A stretch of DNA of 64,000 bases from a virus. Both the position numbers and the translations under genes were made by a program. Of the stretch, positions 58,501-64,000 are shown piece after piece; the stretch's first letter is position 1; every line of letters begins with the position of its first letter. The stretch covers positions 20,883 through 84,882 of the IMG/VR virus record IMGVR_UViG_3300022927_000011; one strand, 5' to 3'. The notes beneath the pieces are model-generated. The model was not told the origin of the DNA. It did no database searches and was given only the letters and a program-made list of their open reading frames with translations.

Positions 58501-60165
58501 AAACCTTTATCGCACAATATTTTAGTAAAACGTGGTGATGGTAGATTCTTAAATGCAGGTTATAGAAAAAAATATACAATAGATAGCAACCGTGCTTACG
58601 ACATTGATAGATGGCAGTTTGAAGATACAACAGCAGTTAGAAACACTGACGTTGTATTATATATTAATGGTTCTATTGTCGATGTACTTGATTATTATTA
58701 TGACACTACAAATGGCAGAGTACAACTTCTCAACAACAATGTAGGATTGATTGGAGATACTTTAGAAATCTTTATTATCAGAGATGCAGAATATTACTTT
58801 TTAAACACAACAGTACAAATACAAAATGGTTCAGAAGTTAATGATCCAGCAGTTGGACAAGATATAAGTTTTGAGTTATCTGATGATAGTACTACAGTTA
58901 TTGCTTGTGTCGAAAAGTTTAGCAGATCGGGTTCGACGTTAACAATAGAACTTCAAGGATATATTAGAGAACTATTCCAGCTAAAAAGTATTGATGATAC
59001 ACCAGAGATTGTAGCAAGTTGGGAAAACGATAGCACAAAGGCAATCATTGGTGATATTAAACTTATCGAAACTGATGTATTATCACTAACAGAAGCACCT
59101 GCTGATTGGGAAACAGTTGATATCTATGTATTCAGCAACCATGATATAAACGGATTTGAAAGAACCTCGTATGATATTGTGTGGAATACAAATCAAGCAC
59201 CAGCAGGAACACAGTTTTATATTGATAAAAACTTGCTGAGTAGAGGATTTATCAAACTTGAAAAACCTGCATTAAGTGCAAACTATGTTTGGGTATTTAA
59301 AAACGGAATATTACTTTCTCCACAAAACGATTACTCACTTGATGCAAGTGGATCTGGCGTTCAACTTTACAACAAAGTTACATCAAATGACAAAGTTGAA
59401 GTATTGCAGTTTACCGCATTAACAAGCGATCCTAAGTTTGGATATCGTATCTTTAAAGATATGTTAAACAGATTCCACTTCAAGCGTTTAAACAAAGATA
59501 ACGAGTATAAGTTGCAACAACCATTAAACTATTATGATTTATCTATTCAGTTGGTTGACAGCACAGGAATACAAGAACCAAATAAAGCACTTGGCACTCC
59601 GGGAGTTGTTTGGATTGACAAAGAACGTATCGAATACTTTAGTGTTGACGGCAATCTACTTAGACAACTAAGAAGAGGAACGCTAGGAACAGGTATAAAA
59701 GAGCAATATCCAGTTGCAACAAAGGTACAAGGACAAGGTATAGAAGAAAATATTCCTTATAAAGACGAAACAGCTAAAACTATGTTTATTGGTGATTCTA
59801 GTACCAAAGAGTTTATACTTGATTTTATTCCAACTAGTGTAAATGAGATTGATGTATTTTTAGCCGGCACTAGGTTGCGCAAAGATAATATTGTAACATT
59901 TGACAAAACAGTAGATCAAGATTCGCCTGAAGCAGATGTAACAATAGATCCAGAGTATACTATTGAAAATATAATAACAGGCGACGGTAGTACAATCACA
60001 GTGTTAACACTTGCAGATTATATTGATGCTCCTGCAGATGGAATATTCATTGAAGTTGTTCGCAGAACAGGAAAAATATGGAACGATACAGGAAAATCCC
60101 TAGCAAATAGTACAAATCAAATAGCTAAATTTATAACAGACAAAACAATATCGCTACCCCGATAA
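46528..60165 (+). CDS. 4545-aa giant baseplate-associated protein (gp7 position)
   Basis: Continuous 13.6-kb gene directly after gp6, where T4 has gp7 (1032 aa). The N-terminus (FAQEFYAWNPHIDFDKFTNF, REYYWLPNGPQ) and the C-terminal block (VVWIDKERIEYFSVDGN, LRRGTLGTGI) match large marine T4-phage structural proteins. Visible modules: cupredoxin-like segment (about residues 175-305) with RGQTYRFEVNVPGHPISF but without the usual Cys/His/Met ligands; FG-GAP/propeller-like repeats (about 2090-2550, FGSDLAVSDNNTTLAVGTP); G-GY beta repeats (about 3030-3470); and serial beta modules (3500-4450). Gp7 role is by position only. One of the longest phage proteins I can think of. Confidence 0.8.
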   Translation: MAYNDDQNEYPVPGSSSAKRTSASLLPRYFRTNANKKFLGSTVDQLTNPGVVEKINGFVGSRTAKAVTTQDSYISDINSNRENYQLEPFAIVQDNLGNVEFDADYVDILGQISAFGGNIKNHDKLFAQEFYAWNPHIDFDKFTNFREYYWLPNGPQEVPIRGQGRQVVSTFTIETVVDDDNTAYVFSPDGVTRNKSIKLFRGQTYRFEVNVPGHPISFATSRQKKVEYSKDSTLVSTLYREGVVLTHENVDDTLVNPQDYLEDGFIENGVIEFTVPGDAPENLYYVSQNDIDNSGVFNVYDIEENSDINVDEEIIGKKTYTTVNGWNMSNGMKVYFQGNVTPATYAQGLYYVEGVGTSIKLVPVSDLEVPAIFTQDTQVPFDVNGFDRVPWSNARSYAGYKDYICINRRDTSRNAWARYNRWFHKSVIEKSANINNQPIELDQTARAKRPIIEFEPNLRLWNHGNTAKLNVDLVDTFTKDAFSTIEGTAGYNIDGIDLVEGMRILFVADTDSLVKDKIFEVKFITHTNTTQISLIETADTDPVLNQTILVKDGVKNAGKMYWYDTTGWKLAQDKIGLNQAPKFDLFDSNGNSLGDNTVYESTDFAGNRLFSYRVGEGANDTELGFPLTYKNFVNIGDIVFDFALLAEDYKYKVNNIFTTISSDVFFLQEYNNQVISYTNAWKKTNIKSSQYVIRKYTGEDYTNRFPVDVYNNSAELTDLEIKVYVNNEYKPDYQIVNENKTTKVVLSNDIGFTDIVVIKTKSSANKNDNGYYEIPHNFERNPSNKNITEFTLGEVNDHVEGLISEVAAFSGVQPGLNNLRDLGPVAEYGRKFVQHSGPLNLSLYHLVNKNSNVVAAIRYALNEYTKFKRQFLQTATETSFNGTVKEYVDFIFNEINSTKTTTTPFYSTDMAATGGSKKIEYEILDSRLTVYALSTVFNKSAISNKALYVYLNNQQLVFNRDYTFTGTGFVDISATLTSGDILTIHEYDNTEGSFIPPTPTKIGMFPAYVPEIFIDSSYQTPQKVIRGHDGSITLAYDDYRDDLILEMEKRIFNNLKVDYNPDIFDINDIVGGIDRNTKITSQEIDNIIIKDFIDWINIAKISDYTKNDFIVQGESFTYNYTGSTNDRNEAVPGFWRGIYRQAFDTDRPHTHPWEMLGYGIQPTWWESVYGPAPYTNNNLILWTDLQNGVIREPGKTVLRNKKYIRHNLLKHIPVNENGQLVSPLESGYVSNFSYAPQSQNLFKFGDEAPTEAAWRRSSGYPFSLMIAALITRPAHTMGIGFDRSRIQRDIAGNLVYTATNKRITTTDLIFPKIKNAVSAGFLNYISEYINADSLYPYTTYVNNLKLLSNKIGFKLAGFAEKNKLKLVLDSKTPLNKGNIFVPDENYNIVLRTSSPQDVATYSGVIVERTAKGYRISGYDKDLPSFKYRNPRENTNDPFVNIGGISESYIQWAENKFLVAGKLVEYNDRYYRVNANHTTGTDFNSSLYTPLPSLPENGGRGAYFRKAFTNEILTLDYGTILNDEQQVVNFLLGYQQYLKDIGFKFEYFNKATESVENWQLACKEFLFWITQNWANTSTLTLSPLANQVEFEKDFYVVDNIHSNLYGFALLNENGNVISKTRSSIYRDNTNRFSLTSEDDGIYLLKLPLIQKEHLVLVDNTTVFNDTIYVPETGYRQERLKVVGYRTDDWNGSLNIPGFIYDDAKVTEWTSYKDYKTAELVKYKEFYYAARFTHSGTQDFIYGNWSRLDSKPVSELKPNWDYRANQFADFYDLDTDNFDSEQQRLAQHLIGYQKREYLANIIQDDVSQYKFYQGFIQDKGTSNAVTKLFDKLGSADSDSVELYEEWAIRVGRYGATTSYDEVEFKLDESQFRIEPQLVEFVETVDSTRTDLVYQYPRKDVYLSPTDYAHTSLPLTSGSAEYTKTAGYVKLDQVNFLTTTKNDILVLDIDSVDIGSYIWVPKDSQSWNVYKHVVSPIGIQSIEKTDLGFKANFSKPITFAEGDIVGFNNVNGEVNGFWIVQNIGYTDFEIQLDNPITEDFIDLSDSTIGIVSELSSRRVSSPEGINNITKLYDLDDNDRVWIDDIGTGTFGVYDSDIIRSFKQSIAAPETGSREFGSDLAVSDNNTTLAVGTPDIDDGKVYVYTRGSEAGAFTLKQTLEPLSNHHDAGEFGTSVEITDNGQYLYVGAPTAANVKTRYKGVFTEGESYLAGDYVSQRGTLWRALVDVIAESSTINLLSQDWELADLIVTDTSGASLGYANQGVVYIYKKLIDGSFTLVDIILSPEPSTNEQFGIAIKSASPSDFQHNIIIRSLKDNGRVYFVNNKGQSNVTSYAYSRDSNYKGEWESISKYIPNNIVYYEGELRQANTTVLAGNPFNNSQWDVLDTYVDYLGYVPYSSQTDDSTGGLLDNDSSDFLNALAIGSSYDISKNGEVLALGGIQTGGEYRIAIYRKTNGRFVFDENIDPATEEEAFGSTLSLNDDGSKIAIGAQLSNANGIYNGAVYVYKLTNGTYVQDQILLAPNGEKNERFGTNVSFNSNKLAITSRNGDTESYVTFDNELTDFDNKATSIYDTIKDNGQVYVYETLNNKLVYAEKLYSQVDISDSSDILSVLNRNHLYVISIGTAVDDKTGLIQDHRTDLNANAWNINSQGDSYVDIDKIKGVWLYDTNTNDLITYLDYIDPIRGRIAGPAEQELSYKTYYDPAVYNVGTRDTGVADLWGKQQVGKLWWDLDAIKWYNPYQGSIQYKSNTWNQIIPGFSVDVYEWVESDLLPSEWDEIADTTEGLASSISGKTLYSDDSYVRARVYDSVASVFVPKYYFWVKNKNTLPDTYGRKISSFDVANLIADPSGQGYRHITLLDGKKFALHNVKNLVKDKDTILHVDYYVQDNAENKNIHSEYALVVEGLASSKPNNDIVDKWVDSLAGYDKNGKVLPDLNISVAQRYGILNNPNQTIFVNRAEALKQVIERVNGVLSQYTIVDDFDISPLFQTETAPSKFSNEWDTQIDTESLLRFVGTAKIKQATLTPIIVDGTITGATITEPGRGYIDSNYTSGKRHGPTVTIEGKGVDAEIKTYINNLGQVIEVEVVNGGKNYLSDTTLIVRPFSVLVTTDTEVGGLWAVYNWISSTQEWFRNYIQSYDVNRYWKYVDWYATGYSEVTSIDFVINGSYELAGLDDKLGNTIKIENIGSGGWMLLEKIDNQLEVDYTINYKVVGRQNGTVEFSNTLYQNDAVGFDNIIYDISLYDSEPTDEIKIILYALRDNLFVDQLEVEWNKLFFSSIRYAMSEQVDLDWIFKSSFVVAKHNVGELTQKVTYQNDNLPNYQDYIEEVKPYSTKIREYISSYNRTEPTQTSVTDFDLPPRYDAERGQIISETIKFFNNGLVGTNDTTTTYPQKHWLDNVGFEITEFVVYNGGSGYTDTANVTVSGGGGPTLEGLAYIGGGSIQYIEVDTVGAKYFTTPTVTINGSLTEDGVDAVVYAQIGNSVIRSTHMLMKFDRVAGAYYFTTLNETETFVGNGGLTEFSLKWPLSTNSADISITVAGEPQLISDFVASNIIDTTKTFDRYRGKITFTTAPANNAAVVINYKKSSNLLTAEDRINFFYKPTTNMPGKELSQLMSGVDYGGVQMDSIGFGENTGFDANAYGIDFDTFDTNYEDEIITLDGSTQIISLSSVLESGVTYNVYLNNVRIDDPFYDGSSVTANPNAKMVSPQGDNITNTVFLDSDVVETKDGDVVIIRKSTSDGSFTPESTAYDVSLQGGNFEYTTAKGIDSGDIVVDGDGFVTETTSGGPEEQVPGQVLDAVDIQVYNRSVDGQGIISVRNYITDGTTIEWEFDNFPQTNTTLVVKVDGDIIDNDDLNVDYENKFISLNDSTALDEGKNLSILTIGTNGVDLIDSDNIVSTGDTFIYNLPITWKSGLSSFVTINGVLQNDTTDYGLTESDTGNAQLEFPIKVTAGKIIGYTIYDGSVNQYSQMVIDNTFVTDGTNKVHRFTNDVALPVIDKPLSHNILVKRGDGRFLNAGYRKKYTIDSNRAYDIDRWQFEDTTAVRNTDVVLYINGSIVDVLDYYYDTTNGRVQLLNNNVGLIGDTLEIFIIRDAEYYFLNTTVQIQNGSEVNDPAVGQDISFELSDDSTTVIACVEKFSRSGSTLTIELQGYIRELFQLKSIDDTPEIVASWENDSTKAIIGDIKLIETDVLSLTEAPADWETVDIYVFSNHDINGFERTSYDIVWNTNQAPAGTQFYIDKNLLSRGFIKLEKPALSANYVWVFKNGILLSPQNDYSLDASGSGVQLYNKVTSNDKVEVLQFTALTSDPKFGYRIFKDMLNRFHFKRLNKDNEYKLQQPLNYYDLSIQLVDSTGIQEPNKALGTPGVVWIDKERIEYFSVDGNLLRQLRRGTLGTGIKEQYPVATKVQGQGIEENIPYKDETAKTMFIGDSSTKEFILDFIPTSVNEIDVFLAGTRLRKDNIVTFDKTVDQDSPEADVTIDPEYTIENIITGDGSTITVLTLADYIDAPADGIFIEVVRRTGKIWNDTGKSLANSTNQIAKFITDKTISLPR
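47050..47440 (+). other. cupredoxin-like module in the giant protein
   Basis: Encodes YVFSPDGVTRNKSIKLFRGQ, TYRFEVNVPGHPISFATSR and FTVPGDAPENLYYVSQND, the pattern of plastocyanin-like beta-barrels. The usual Cys-x-x-His-x-x-Met end is replaced by S-QND-IDNSG, so it is unlikely to bind copper. Confidence 0.55.
52700..54180 (+). other. FG-GAP propeller-like segment in the giant protein
   Basis: Repeating (F)GxxxxxSxxxxxLAxGxPxxxxGxVYVY blades, e.g. FGSDLAVSDNNTTLAVGTP, FGTSVEITDNGQYLYVGAP, FGSTLSLNDDGSKIAIGAQ and FGTNVSFNSNKLAITS. A carbohydrate- or protein-binding propeller is the likely fold. Confidence 0.6.
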
Positions 60166-60168
60166 ATA
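60161..60168 (+). promoter_or_regulatory. late promoter core GATAAATA over stop of giant gene
   Basis: CGATAAATACATTATAGGAAC: TAA at 60163-60165 is the stop of the 4545-aa gene. The downstream ATACATTAT matches the late promoters at 24796 and 31256. Confidence 0.65.
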
Positions 60169-60191
60169 CATTATAGGAACGGAATGGAAAC

Positions 60192-60794
60192 ATGATTAAC
60201 GAACAAAGCGGTGTACACCTCGAAGGACACATAAAAATACACAATCCAGAAAGTGGGCATGTATTTGTTAACAAGCGCAATGCTATTCATTATGAAAATA
60301 TGAGTATTAGCCTTGCAGAAAGCCTCGGCAATGCCGGTTCAGGTTATATATATCAAATGGCATTTGGCAACGGTGGCACTAGTGTTGACCCAACAGGTAT
60401 TATTACATACTTAACGCCAAACAGTACTGGTACAAATGCTAGTTTGTACAATCAAACATATGCAAAAGTGGTAGACGATCGCAGTGTAAACAATGTTGAT
60501 CCACAACGAAACAAAATAGAAACACGTCACGTTACTGGTACAAACTATACTGATATTGTTGTAAGTTGTTTGTTAGACTACGGCGAACCAGAAGGACAGG
60601 ATGCATTTGATACTGCGGCCGATACAGAACAACAGTTTGTATTTGATGAACTTGGTTTAGTAGGTTATTCAGCAAGCGGAACAGGAAGACTTCTTACTCA
60701 CGTGATTTTCCATCCGGTACAAAAATCACTCAACAGATTAATACAGATTGATTATACTGTAAGAGTACAAAGTCTTTCAGGAGGTAATACTTAA
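60192..60794 (+). CDS. conserved baseplate/fibre-region protein, 200 aa (unknown)
   Basis: 200 residues. GVHLEGHIKIHNPESGHVF, then a helix and GYIYQMAFGNGGTSVDPTGI; the end FHPVQKSLNRLIQIDYTVRV is regular beta. Conserved-looking small structural protein of the marine T4-type baseplate operon, possibly an adaptor between baseplate and fibres. GGAA ribosome site; TAATG overlap with the collar-fibre gene. No function can be assigned. Confidence 0.6.
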   Translation: MINEQSGVHLEGHIKIHNPESGHVFVNKRNAIHYENMSISLAESLGNAGSGYIYQMAFGNGGTSVDPTGIITYLTPNSTGTNASLYNQTYAKVVDDRSVNNVDPQRNKIETRHVTGTNYTDIVVSCLLDYGEPEGQDAFDTAADTEQQFVFDELGLVGYSASGTGRLLTHVIFHPVQKSLNRLIQIDYTVRVQSLSGGNT

Positions 60795-62776
60795 TGGCAT
60801 ACGAAGTTCCATTCACTGACCAATCTAATAAAGGTATTATAACTGTTGAAGATAACGCAATCAATACAGAAACTAGTCTAAAACTTCCAGGTAGACTATT
60901 ATCAGATTATGGTGTTGCTATTAATGAAAACTTTTTAAAGTTATTAGAAAACTTTGCAAATGCAAATCCACCATTAAATCCAGTTGAAGGACAACTCTGG
61001 TATGACACTACAGATAGTATAGATCAGTTAAAAATATACGACGGAACAAACTGGGTTGCAGCCGGCGGTTTAAAAAAGAATGCCTCAGAACCTGATAGTA
61101 CAAACAGTGTCAAAGGCGATCTTTGGGTTAATACTAGTACTAGTCAGTTGTATTTGTATACAGGCAGCGGGTGGCTGTTAGTAGGTCCTGATTTTAGCAA
61201 TGGAAACACCACTGGAGCTAAATCAGTTGAGCTAGTAGATACTACAGATACAACTAGAACAGTAGTAGTCGTATACATTGAAAATATACCAGTTAGTATT
61301 ACAAGTAGAGTTGAGTTTTCGCCCAAAACATCATTTGCTGGATTTAATAGTGTAACACCGATAAAAGTTGGAACAAACTTTAATCAAACATTGTCAGCAG
61401 CAAAGTTTAATGGCACTGCAACTAACGCAGAAAACTTACTTATTAGTGGAGCAACAATACCAAGTTCAACATTTATGCGCAACAACATTGTTAATCAACT
61501 TACAGAAAAACTTCAAATAAAAACCAATCAGGGCTTAGAAGTTGGTGTTTCAAAAACATTAAGTTTGTTAGTTGAAGGTAATAATAGCATTGTTGAAAAC
61601 GCTGTTCCAGGTGCTCCGATAGATTTAAGAGTTAACAACAACGGCAACTTTGCAATACCAATCAGAGTTAAAGGAAACACTAATGTAGGCATCAACAACC
61701 TGTCTCCAACAGAAAGTTTAGACGTAGTTGGAAATCAAAAACTTACCGGCAACCTATCAGTAACTGGTACTACAGCATTAACAGGAAATACTAGTATAAC
61801 AGGAAATCTAACTGTAACTGGAAACTTTGATGTTGATGGAAGCCTTACTACTACTAGCATATTGCCCGATACTGCAAATGTTTATTCTATAGGCTCATCA
61901 GTATTACCTTACGATACATTACATGCTAATCGTATAACAGGTAACTTAACAGGTAATGTAACAGGTAATGTTAGCGGTACAGCTGGTAGTACAGCAAAAC
62001 TCAACAGTGTAACTACTTTTTCACTAGCAGGAGATGTTAGTGCAACTAGTTTTGTATTTGACGGCCAGACAGGCGGCTCTACTAAAACATTTACATCTAC
62101 TATACAATCAGCTGCTATTTCTAGTAGATCAGCAGCATCGAGCATCAATAGAACAACAGATGAAGTATTATTAAATCAAGGCGGAACGTTAGTTAAAGCA
62201 ACGCCTGCACAGATTATTGGTTCTATCGATACTATGCCAGTTGGCACAGTAATCATGTACGGTGGATTGATTGCACCTGATGGATGGTTTATATTAGACG
62301 GAACAGAAAAATCATTAACAACATACGGTGCTTTGGCAACAGTATTGGGATATCTTTCAGCAGATCCAACAACATGGTATCATGGAACACCGAGTGATCC
62401 TAATACATTGTTTAAAATACCAGATATGCGAGGAAGAACGCCTGCAGGGCTAGGACAAGTAGTATCGGCAAATAGAATTACATCATCAACTGTAGGTGTT
62501 ATGGGTGGTGTAGCAGGTAGTGAAGATGTTACTATAACAGCATCTAACTTACCCGAACACGAGCACGACTTAAAAAGTAGTACAGGAGAGCAATTCTATG
62601 CTACTACAACAGCTACAGCAAGTGCATCAGAAGTTGTACCAGGAGACGGAGACATATCGGGAACTGGAACACGTCTGCGAACATCAGGAGGTGTAGTAGA
62701 TTTAGCAAACGATGCATTAAATATAACAAATCCGTTCCTTGCACTTAACTTTATTATCTATCACGGAGTATCATAA
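60794..62776 (+). CDS. tail collar-domain fibre protein (gp12-like)
   Basis: 660 residues. N-terminal attachment domain (GRLLSDYGVAINENFLKLLE, GQLWYDTTDS) shared with the next gene, a shaft with LTGNLSVTG-type repeats and a GNLTGNVTGNVSG run, then a C-terminal phage tail collar domain (about residues 470-660): GTVIMYGGLIAPDGWFILDG, LFKIPDMRGRTPAGLGQ, NLPEHEHD and the ending LALNFIIYHG. Collar domains form the receptor-binding end of short tail fibres such as T4 gp12. Receptor unknown. Confidence 0.8.
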   Translation: MAYEVPFTDQSNKGIITVEDNAINTETSLKLPGRLLSDYGVAINENFLKLLENFANANPPLNPVEGQLWYDTTDSIDQLKIYDGTNWVAAGGLKKNASEPDSTNSVKGDLWVNTSTSQLYLYTGSGWLLVGPDFSNGNTTGAKSVELVDTTDTTRTVVVVYIENIPVSITSRVEFSPKTSFAGFNSVTPIKVGTNFNQTLSAAKFNGTATNAENLLISGATIPSSTFMRNNIVNQLTEKLQIKTNQGLEVGVSKTLSLLVEGNNSIVENAVPGAPIDLRVNNNGNFAIPIRVKGNTNVGINNLSPTESLDVVGNQKLTGNLSVTGTTALTGNTSITGNLTVTGNFDVDGSLTTTSILPDTANVYSIGSSVLPYDTLHANRITGNLTGNVTGNVSGTAGSTAKLNSVTTFSLAGDVSATSFVFDGQTGGSTKTFTSTIQSAAISSRSAASSINRTTDEVLLNQGGTLVKATPAQIIGSIDTMPVGTVIMYGGLIAPDGWFILDGTEKSLTTYGALATVLGYLSADPTTWYHGTPSDPNTLFKIPDMRGRTPAGLGQVVSANRITSSTVGVMGGVAGSEDVTITASNLPEHEHDLKSSTGEQFYATTTATASASEVVPGDGDISGTGTRLRTSGGVVDLANDALNITNPFLALNFIIYHGVS

Positions 62777-64000
62777 ATGGCCTATAAACTAAACAAAACA
62801 GACGGATCGTTACTAGTAGAACTAGTTGATGGTAGGTTAGATATATCCAGTGCAGATATTGCACTAATAGGAAAAAACTATCAAGGATTTGGCGAAAGTA
62901 TAAATGAAAACTTTATTAAGATGCTGGAAAACTTTAGTAATAGTACAGCACCGGTAAAACCACTCAAAGGACAACTTTGGTATGATACTGCTACAGGCAG
63001 ATTAAAAATATATGATGGTACAACATTTAGAAGTACCGATAGCACAATATATGCCAGTTCTCAGCCATCAGAACTAATACCTGGAGACATATGGATTGAT
63101 GCATCAAAGGATCAGCTATTATTTTGGAACGGTACTAATACTGTTTTAGTAGGACCGGCATATACAAAAAACCAACTTAAATCAGGCGATGAGATTGCAA
63201 CTATTAGAGATACTACAAGTCAAAATAGAGTGATTATTAAAAAGTATCTAAATGGCAGTTTATATGCAATCGTTTCAAAAGAAAATATAACCTTTACCCC
63301 GTTTCCGGCTATCACAGGATTTACTACTTTAAAACAAGGTGTAAACATAAACTCAGCGTTTGTTGATTTTGAATTTTATGGGAAAGCCTCTAGTGCTGGT
63401 CAAATTGTAGACGAGCTTGGAAATGTATTTGATCAAAACAGTTTTATAAGTGCTGTTGTTGACGATGTTACAACAGGTAGATTGGCAATAGCCAACGATA
63501 ACGGATTAAGTATTGGACTTGATACAGATCTTACAATAAAAGTAAGTGGACAAACTACTGTCTGGCAGAATAATATTCAAGATGCTGACATGCGAGTAGA
63601 TCTTAAAGATGTTTCGGGCACATACACTGCTATGTATTTTGACGCCGATACTAAAAAGATTGGTATATTTAAAACAAATCCTGCATATACGTTAGATGTT
63701 ACAGGAGACTTGCGTGTTACTGGCGATTTATTAATCGAAGGAAACTCGGTAAGTTTAGATATTGCTACTCTTAGAGTTGAAGACCATCAAATTGAACTTG
63801 CAATAAAAGACGATAGTACATTAGCAACTGACAGCGAAGCAGATGACGGCGGCATTGTTATAAGAGTACAGGGAGACGACAAACGCTGGACTTGGTTAAA
63901 TGCAACTAACAGTTGGACAAGTAGTCATAGTATTAATATTGACAACGAGTTAAACAACTATGCTATTGATAATACAAATGTATTGTCTTTAGATACGTTA
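62777..64000 (+). CDS. paralogous fibre protein, C-terminus beyond window
   Basis: Begins directly after the previous stop (TAA-ATG) and is open to the edge (408 codons). The N-terminus (INENFIKMLENFSNSTAPVK, KGQLWYDTATGRLKIYDG) is a clear paralogue of the neighbouring collar protein, so both probably dock to the same baseplate site. The visible C-terminal part has TLRVEDHQIELAIKDD and DDGGIVIRVQGDDKRWTWLN, the same module as in the 349-aa and leftmost giant fibre genes. Likely another fibre or fibre-tip protein. Confidence 0.75.
   Translation, partial: MAYKLNKTDGSLLVELVDGRLDISSADIALIGKNYQGFGESINENFIKMLENFSNSTAPVKPLKGQLWYDTATGRLKIYDGTTFRSTDSTIYASSQPSELIPGDIWIDASKDQLLFWNGTNTVLVGPAYTKNQLKSGDEIATIRDTTSQNRVIIKKYLNGSLYAIVSKENITFTPFPAITGFTTLKQGVNINSAFVDFEFYGKASSAGQIVDELGNVFDQNSFISAVVDDVTTGRLAIANDNGLSIGLDTDLTIKVSGQTTVWQNNIQDADMRVDLKDVSGTYTAMYFDADTKKIGIFKTNPAYTLDVTGDLRVTGDLLIEGNSVSLDIATLRVEDHQIELAIKDDSTLATDSEADDGGIVIRVQGDDKRWTWLNATNSWTSSHSINIDNELNNYAIDNTNVLSLDTL

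Overview
The window is part of the genome of a large T4-like myovirus (contractile-tailed phage), most like the marine T4-type phages (cyanophage/pelagiphage style). I recognise a T4 head block (portal gp20, prohead core gp67-like, protease gp21, scaffold gp22, major capsid gp23), a recombination/late-transcription block (gp46, gp47, late sigma gp55) and a baseplate block (tube-initiator-like, gp53-like, gp27-like, gp5-like, gp25, gp6, gp7-position giant). Very long beta-rich fibre proteins occupy both ends of the window. The DNA is AT-rich, densely coded, and shows no rRNA, recognisable tRNA, IS element or CRISPR array. The host cannot be named from the sequence.

Layout. 1-28757 reads leftward on the minus strand. 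In transcription order it holds a tape-measure-like protein, gp20, two small conserved genes, the acidic core protein, gp21, gp22, gp23, a cold-shock-like protein, a probable small RNA, three small structural genes and then two giant fibre-like proteins (3133 aa, and 2611+ aa running off the left edge). 28824-29884 is a rightward baseplate-hub/chaperone pair joined by a probable -1 frameshift. 29885-36116 is leftward: an unknown membrane-segment protein, a structured 469-base gap, a GIY-YIG-like nuclease, a small gene, gp46, gp47 and gp55. 36190-64000 is a rightward baseplate and fibre operon with TAATG or near-zero spacing, including a 4545-residue protein, and it continues past the right edge.

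Regulation. A T4-type late promoter core (NNTAAATA, usually followed by C) precedes most structural transcription units; several copies are built over the stop codon of the gene upstream. gp55, which would recognise these late promoters, instead has a perfect sigma70-type promoter (TTGACA-17-TATAAT), and gp47-gp46 have a near match. This fits host-type early transcription of gp55/47/46 followed by a gp55-driven late switch.

The least explained parts are: the T_TTT_TTC frameshift cassette at the gp26/gp51-like junction; a probable small RNA at 19332-19583 bounded by its own promoter and terminator; a 12-copy Cys-containing repeat array in the 3133-aa protein; the 4545-aa protein with cupredoxin-like and FG-GAP propeller-like segments; and fibre modules shared between genes at opposite ends of the window.
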